From positions 1 to 17,241 of the forward strand of contig CAJMOJ010000044.1 in the NCBI GenBank assembly GCA_905215035.1: DNA of 17,241 bases, given 5' to 3'. This document shows positions 14,188-17,241 of the stretch, in pieces. A program made the position numbers and the translations under genes. The notes under the pieces were generated by a model. That model was not told the DNA's origin. It was given only the letters and a program-made list of their open reading frames with translations, and did no database searches. Positions within the stretch are counted from its first letter, which is position 1, and every line of letters begins with the position of its first letter. Source of the stretch: an uncultured bacterium (lineage in GTDB: Bacteria; Actinomycetota; Coriobacteriia; Coriobacteriales; Eggerthellaceae).

Positions 14188-14766
14188 TTAGCGCTTTTTA
14201 TCACGAAGGGCGATGAGTTTTGCACGCGTATCAGCATCTACCCTATCAGCAATGGTTGCTTTGCGTTTGCTGGTGACATTCCTATCACGCGCCGCCTCTT
14301 GAGTAAGTTCATCCATTTCGAGAGAAAATCCATTGGCACTCATGCGATCAACACCACCGCCAAAGACCGTGTCTTGGATAGTGGCATCACTGGTGACAAC
14401 AAGTACTTCACAGCCACGTTCGCGCGCATCATAAGCCAATTTTTCAATCACCTTATCTGCTGATGAACCAAAAGGAGAAAACATCACGCGCACCCCAGCA
14501 ATTCGTTCTGTCTTTCCCGCTGATTCGGCGTTATCACCTGCGTCAAATACAATCGTTGCCTGATAGAGCGCTCCTGCAAAGGCCGCCACATCGGAAATCA
14601 ACGATTCACGTACATTATTAAAGCGTGTATGCGCATAATCAGGATCATGCTTGTACGCCTCATCATCTTCACGCATGGCACGATAGCGCGAACCCGAACG
14701 CAAAACATTATACCCATCAACAATGAGTACCTTTTTGCGTGGCTTAGATGTTCCTTTGCGTACCAT
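14188..14766 (-). CDS. rae1: NYN domain ribosome-associated ribonuclease Rae1 (YacP-like)
   Basis: YacP/Rae1 proteins are PIN-like endonucleases. The B. subtilis member enters the ribosome A site and cuts mRNA during translation. The 192-residue protein shows the acidic motifs expected: VDGYN (16-20), FDAGDN (74-79), SSADKVIE (101-108) and VTSDATIQ (124-131). It is slightly longer than the ~170-residue Bacillus protein, partly from a charged insertion around residues 25-48 and a basic C-terminal tail. AGGA lies ten bases upstream. It follows rlmB by 104 bp, the same order as yacO-yacP in Bacillus. That supports the assignment, though the target mRNAs are unknown. Confidence 0.88.
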   Translation of the reverse strand: MVRKGTSKPRKKVLIVDGYNVLRSGSRYRAMREDDEAYKHDPDYAHTRFNNVRESLISDVAAFAGALYQATIVFDAGDNAESAGKTERIAGVRVMFSPFGSSADKVIEKLAYDARERGCEVLVVTSDATIQDTVFGGGVDRMSANGFSLEMDELTQEAARDRNVTSKRKATIADRVDADTRAKLIALRDKKR

Positions 14767-14870
14767 ATCGTATAAATCCTAGTCGCTGATTTCTCGTAGA
14801 TGATTTCTCGTATTTTTGGTAAGTAGCTCTTGGTAATCTCTTTTGGCAATCGCAATAATTGCCACGTCAA

Positions 14871-15626
14871 TTAGCGACCACGCTCGGACTGGCGCATCCA
14901 TTCATACATACAAGCTGTTGCCGCTTGTGCAACATTAAGCGATCCTACATTGCCAGCCTGAGGAAGCCGCACTAAAAAGTCACAGCGTTCTTGCGTGAGA
15001 CGCGCAAGGCCTTCTCCTTCGCTTCCCATAACGAGCGCCAACTTACCCGCCATCGGTGCATCCCAAATGCACTCGGCTGCTTTCTCAGAAGCACCAGCAA
15101 CCCAAAAGTCAGACTGTTTCAAACGCTCAATAATCTGTGCAATATTAGAAACTTGAGCAATATCAATATGTGCGATAGCGCCGGCAGAAGATTTATACGT
15201 TGCTGCCGTCACGCGAGCAGAACGCTTGTTAGGAATAATGATGCCAGACGCACCGACAATCTCGGCCGAGCGCGCAATTGCTCCTAGGTTACCTGCATCG
15301 GTAATATGATCCAGGATCACAATAAGCGCGTTACCATCATGAGATTCTGCACGTTTAAGAGCCTTATCGATGATGCCTTGCGCGTTGCTATACACATACG
15401 GCAACGTCTCTGCCATAATACCCTGATGGCTTCCACGCTCTGAGCGCTTGTCCAGATCAGTGCGTTTAACCTGTTTCACCGAAAGCTTCATACGATGAGC
15501 ACGATTCACGATATCAGTCAGTGACTTATCATCTCTGACGCCTTCTGCCACATAAATACATTTAATGGGTACTTCAGATTTCAATGCCTCAAGGACAGGA
15601 CGCTTACCTTCAATATATTCAGCCAT
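14871..15626 (-). CDS. rlmB: 23S rRNA (guanosine-2'-O-)-methyltransferase RlmB-like (SpoU/TrmH family)
   Basis: SAM-dependent SPOUT methyltransferase that modifies a ribose 2'-OH in rRNA; in E. coli RlmB acts on G2251. An N-terminal L30e-like substrate-binding domain (about 1-75) is followed by the three SpoU motifs. These are LDHITDAGNLGAIARS (105-120, with N113 and R119), ALVMGSEGEGL (197-207) and LPQAGNVGSLNVAQAA (221-236, with N231), which form the knotted SAM site. The 251-residue length is normal. The ribosome-binding site is modest (AAGAGAG). It is followed by rae1 and faces the tRNA-Gln gene divergently. The exact target nucleotide is inferred from the family. Confidence 0.93.
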   Translation of the reverse strand: MAEYIEGKRPVLEALKSEVPIKCIYVAEGVRDDKSLTDIVNRAHRMKLSVKQVKRTDLDKRSERGSHQGIMAETLPYVYSNAQGIIDKALKRAESHDGNALIVILDHITDAGNLGAIARSAEIVGASGIIIPNKRSARVTAATYKSSAGAIAHIDIAQVSNIAQIIERLKQSDFWVAGASEKAAECIWDAPMAGKLALVMGSEGEGLARLTQERCDFLVRLPQAGNVGSLNVAQAATACMYEWMRQSERGR

Positions 15627-15705
15627 GAGTTTCTCTCTTAGTTGTCGCCATTGACGGTTGTTTCGGTTAAAAAGTGTAACACGCTTACCTTAAAGGGGCT
15701 TTTAT

Positions 15706-15735
15706 TTGTCCGATAAATGCGTTATTATCTGACAA
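15706..15735. promoter_or_regulatory. 11-bp inverted repeat between divergent rlmB and tRNA-Gln
   Basis: TTGTCCGATAA (15706-15716) and TTATCTGACAA (15725-15735) are inverted copies with one mismatch and an 8-bp spacer. They lie in the 179-bp divergent intergenic region. The size and symmetry fit an operator for a dimeric regulator, or a promoter-proximal hairpin. The rest of the region shows no gene and no clear promoter. Confidence 0.5.
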
Positions 15736-15805
15736 CGTCATAAACATCGCACAGGTTTTATGTATCTATATACACTTTACGATGGGAATGACAAAAGCTT
15801 GAGAC

Positions 15806-15879
15806 TGGGCCATCGTCCAACGGCAGGACTCTGGTTTTTGGTACCAGCTATGTAGGTTCGAATCCTGCTGGCCCAGCCA
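15806..15879 (+). tRNA. tRNA-Gln (anticodon UUG)
   Basis: The sequence folds as a complete cloverleaf. The acceptor arms are TGGGCCA and TGGCCCA. The anticodon stem is CTGGT/ACCAG around the loop TTTTGGT, which gives anticodon TTG. The T loop is GGTTCGAATCC, and a G discriminator is followed by an encoded CCA. It is the only plus-strand gene in the window and has its own terminator downstream. Its 3' end borders an AT-rich accessory gene, so it may serve as an integration site. Confidence 0.96.
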
Positions 15880-15920
15880 TTTTTTTCTTACATATATATG
15901 TCTTACATATGCCAGTCACC

Positions 15921-15944
15921 ATACCCGCACTCGCGGGTATTTTT
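15921..15944 (+). terminator. Rho-independent terminator of tRNA-Gln
   Basis: ATACCCGC and GCGGGTAT form a perfect 8-bp stem with an ACTC tetraloop, followed by TTTTT. It ends 65 bp after the tRNA and just before the convergent nuclease gene. The minus strand has no T run after the stem, so it would not stop the opposing transcript. Confidence 0.88.
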
Positions 15945-15977
15945 GCATACAAGCCATACCAGCGACCCAATGAAATA

Positions 15978-17241
15978 TTATTTCGAAGACTTCTGTAATC
16001 TCCCAACATAATTTCTCAGCTTATTTCTTTGAGTTGGCAACCAACCACTATAGACATAACAAATTTCGCCTAAATAAGCCTCTTTTGTATAAAGTTTCTG
16101 TTCACGTCCCCTTGGAGCAGTCTTCCGCAATAATGGATGAGAAATTCCCAGGTTTCTTTCTGCCCAACGAGAGTTATATAAAAGCTCCTTGTCTTCGATT
16201 AACTCATAAAGATCTTTCATTAAAGAAGATTCAATGTTTCGATCACTGTTCAGCAATGAATTATTGTTCACAGAATCGGATGGAATAGTATCGTTTTTAT
16301 TTGGAGGTAATACATCAATCAATGATAGATCTATAGAATCTTGAAAAATTGCTTTCATAATGCAATCTAGGCACGATTGAAACGGCGTGACTATTCCTAT
16401 TCCTGAGCAATAGTTGAAACGATGAGCCATATACCACGATGAAGATGAAGTAATCCGCGCATTGTGTCCCGTGTCACGTCCGCATAATAACCATACAGAT
16501 TCTATTCGACCATCCTGAATTAAAGAATCAACATCTGTTTTGTACTTTGAAATCGCTTTTACTAAATTCCCTGTTTCGGGAAAACCTTTCCATAGTTGAT
16601 CCATTCTGCTATATTTGGCATCAAAAACATGCCAACGCAGCGAGCCAGAACCGTCATTAATCAGAACGAGATAGTCTGGTGTCCAGAAACTATCTCCTTT
16701 TCTCTTTGATAATCTGTGGAGCTTAATTCCATTTTCTTCGCGAAGATCCCCATAAATTACAGGTTGATAATACAGTCTAACTTTTACCCCATCTTTTACC
16801 AACTTATAAGAGGTTGATACCTTCTTCTCATCCGCATAATTTACATAGTCCAATGAGTACGAGAGGCATTCAATGGGATGTTCCTCGTCTGGGTCTTCTT
16901 TAAATCCCATCGATTCAAACCAGGATAATATCTTGAACAAAACATAGTATTCATACAGCTTATCTAAACGCGGAGAATGCAAGGCGAGCATTTCCCGAGC
17001 AAGAGTAAAATCCCCAAATTTAAGCCACTCAATAATGAGAGAATAAATCCCTGAATACTGTTTCACTTCTTGAAAGATTTTCGTTTTTTTTGGATTTCTC
17101 ATAAATGTAGGAATTGCGTCTGAAAGTGCATTTTTATATTTTCTCTGAATTGCTCTAAGCGTAAAGACAACATCTTTAAGCTTACCTATATAGGCTTTTT
17201 CTCGTCGAGCACATAGCTGAATAAGAGATAATCCCGGAAAG
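15978..17241 (-). CDS. DUF2357/McrC-like PD-(D/E)XK nuclease domain protein (partial, 5' end outside window)
   Basis: The frame stays open from the stop at 15978 to the right edge, ~46 codons beyond the first in-window ATG (17102), so the true start lies outside. Numbered from that ATG, the nuclease core shows E51 in the helix LDKLYEYYVLFKI, D143 in TPDYLVLI and D161-x-K163 in WHVFDAKYS. This is a full PD-(D/E)XK site, followed by a KY-containing helix (186-188). Such domains are found with DUF2357 and in McrC-like restriction components. An Asn/Ser-rich linker (about 268-295) leads to a C-terminal region with the HTH-like AERNLGISHPLLRK. Two sampled 60-base lines are ~35% GC, against ~55% in a sampled folC line. 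A defence role is likely but unproven; any partner lies to the right. Confidence 0.75.
   Translation of the reverse strand, partial: FPGLSLIQLCARREKAYIGKLKDVVFTLRAIQRKYKNALSDAIPTFMRNPKKTKIFQEVKQYSGIYSLIIEWLKFGDFTLAREMLALHSPRLDKLYEYYVLFKILSWFESMGFKEDPDEEHPIECLSYSLDYVNYADEKKVSTSYKLVKDGVKVRLYYQPVIYGDLREENGIKLHRLSKRKGDSFWTPDYLVLINDGSGSLRWHVFDAKYSRMDQLWKGFPETGNLVKAISKYKTDVDSLIQDGRIESVWLLCGRDTGHNARITSSSSWYMAHRFNYCSGIGIVTPFQSCLDCIMKAIFQDSIDLSLIDVLPPNKNDTIPSDSVNNNSLLNSDRNIESSLMKDLYELIEDKELLYNSRWAERNLGISHPLLRKTAPRGREQKLYTKEAYLGEICYVYSGWLPTQRNKLRNYVGRLQKSSK

Noticed and set aside
15890..15901. ACATATATATGT perfect palindrome after tRNA-Gln
   Set aside because: Short and AT-only in its centre, likely by chance in AT-rich spacer; the real terminator is the GC-rich hairpin at 15921-15944.

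Overview
The window reads as a stretch of housekeeping chromosome from a low-to-mid GC anaerobic actinobacterium. The EF-Ts and MurA sequences, the actinobacterial-type 16S 5' end and an NfnAB-type ferredoxin:NADP oxidoreductase together suggest class Coriobacteriia, perhaps the Atopobiaceae (Atopobium/Lancefieldella-like). This is inferred from recalled protein similarity and not from a search. Every protein gene lies on the minus strand; the only plus-strand gene is a tRNA. The description below therefore runs right to left, in the direction of transcription.

Right edge (15978-17241): an AT-rich gene that runs off the window encodes a PD-(D/E)XK nuclease of the DUF2357/McrC-like kind. It lies against a tRNA-Gln(UUG) gene (15806-15879, plus strand, encoded CCA, own terminator). 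This looks like the edge of an accessory, probably defence-related, island at a tRNA site.

15626-12158 holds translation and RNA functions. rlmB (23S rRNA 2'-O-methyltransferase) and rae1/yacP (NYN-domain ribosome-associated nuclease) are followed by a promoter and structured leader, rpsB (S2), tsf (EF-Ts) and a strong terminator. 11934-9159 is a cell-envelope pair: murA and a LytR-CpsA-Psr protein whose usual catalytic residues are missing. 9041-5253 is an nfnA-nfnB-folC operon joining flavin-based electron bifurcation (NADH/ferredoxin/NADPH) to folate polyglutamylation.

5168-477 is the conserved SRP RNA - (dedA) - dnaX - ybaB - recR block for protein targeting, DNA replication and repair. 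At the left edge it is followed by an rRNA operon: two tandem promoters, a leader with processing stems and a boxA-like element, then the first 56 nt of 16S rRNA, which runs out of the window. The order SRP RNA-dnaX-ybaB-recR-rrn resembles that near the Bacillus subtilis origin. The least ordinary parts are the nuclease at the tRNA, the degenerate LCP protein, the DnaX zinc site and linkers, and several intergenic repeats and hairpins.
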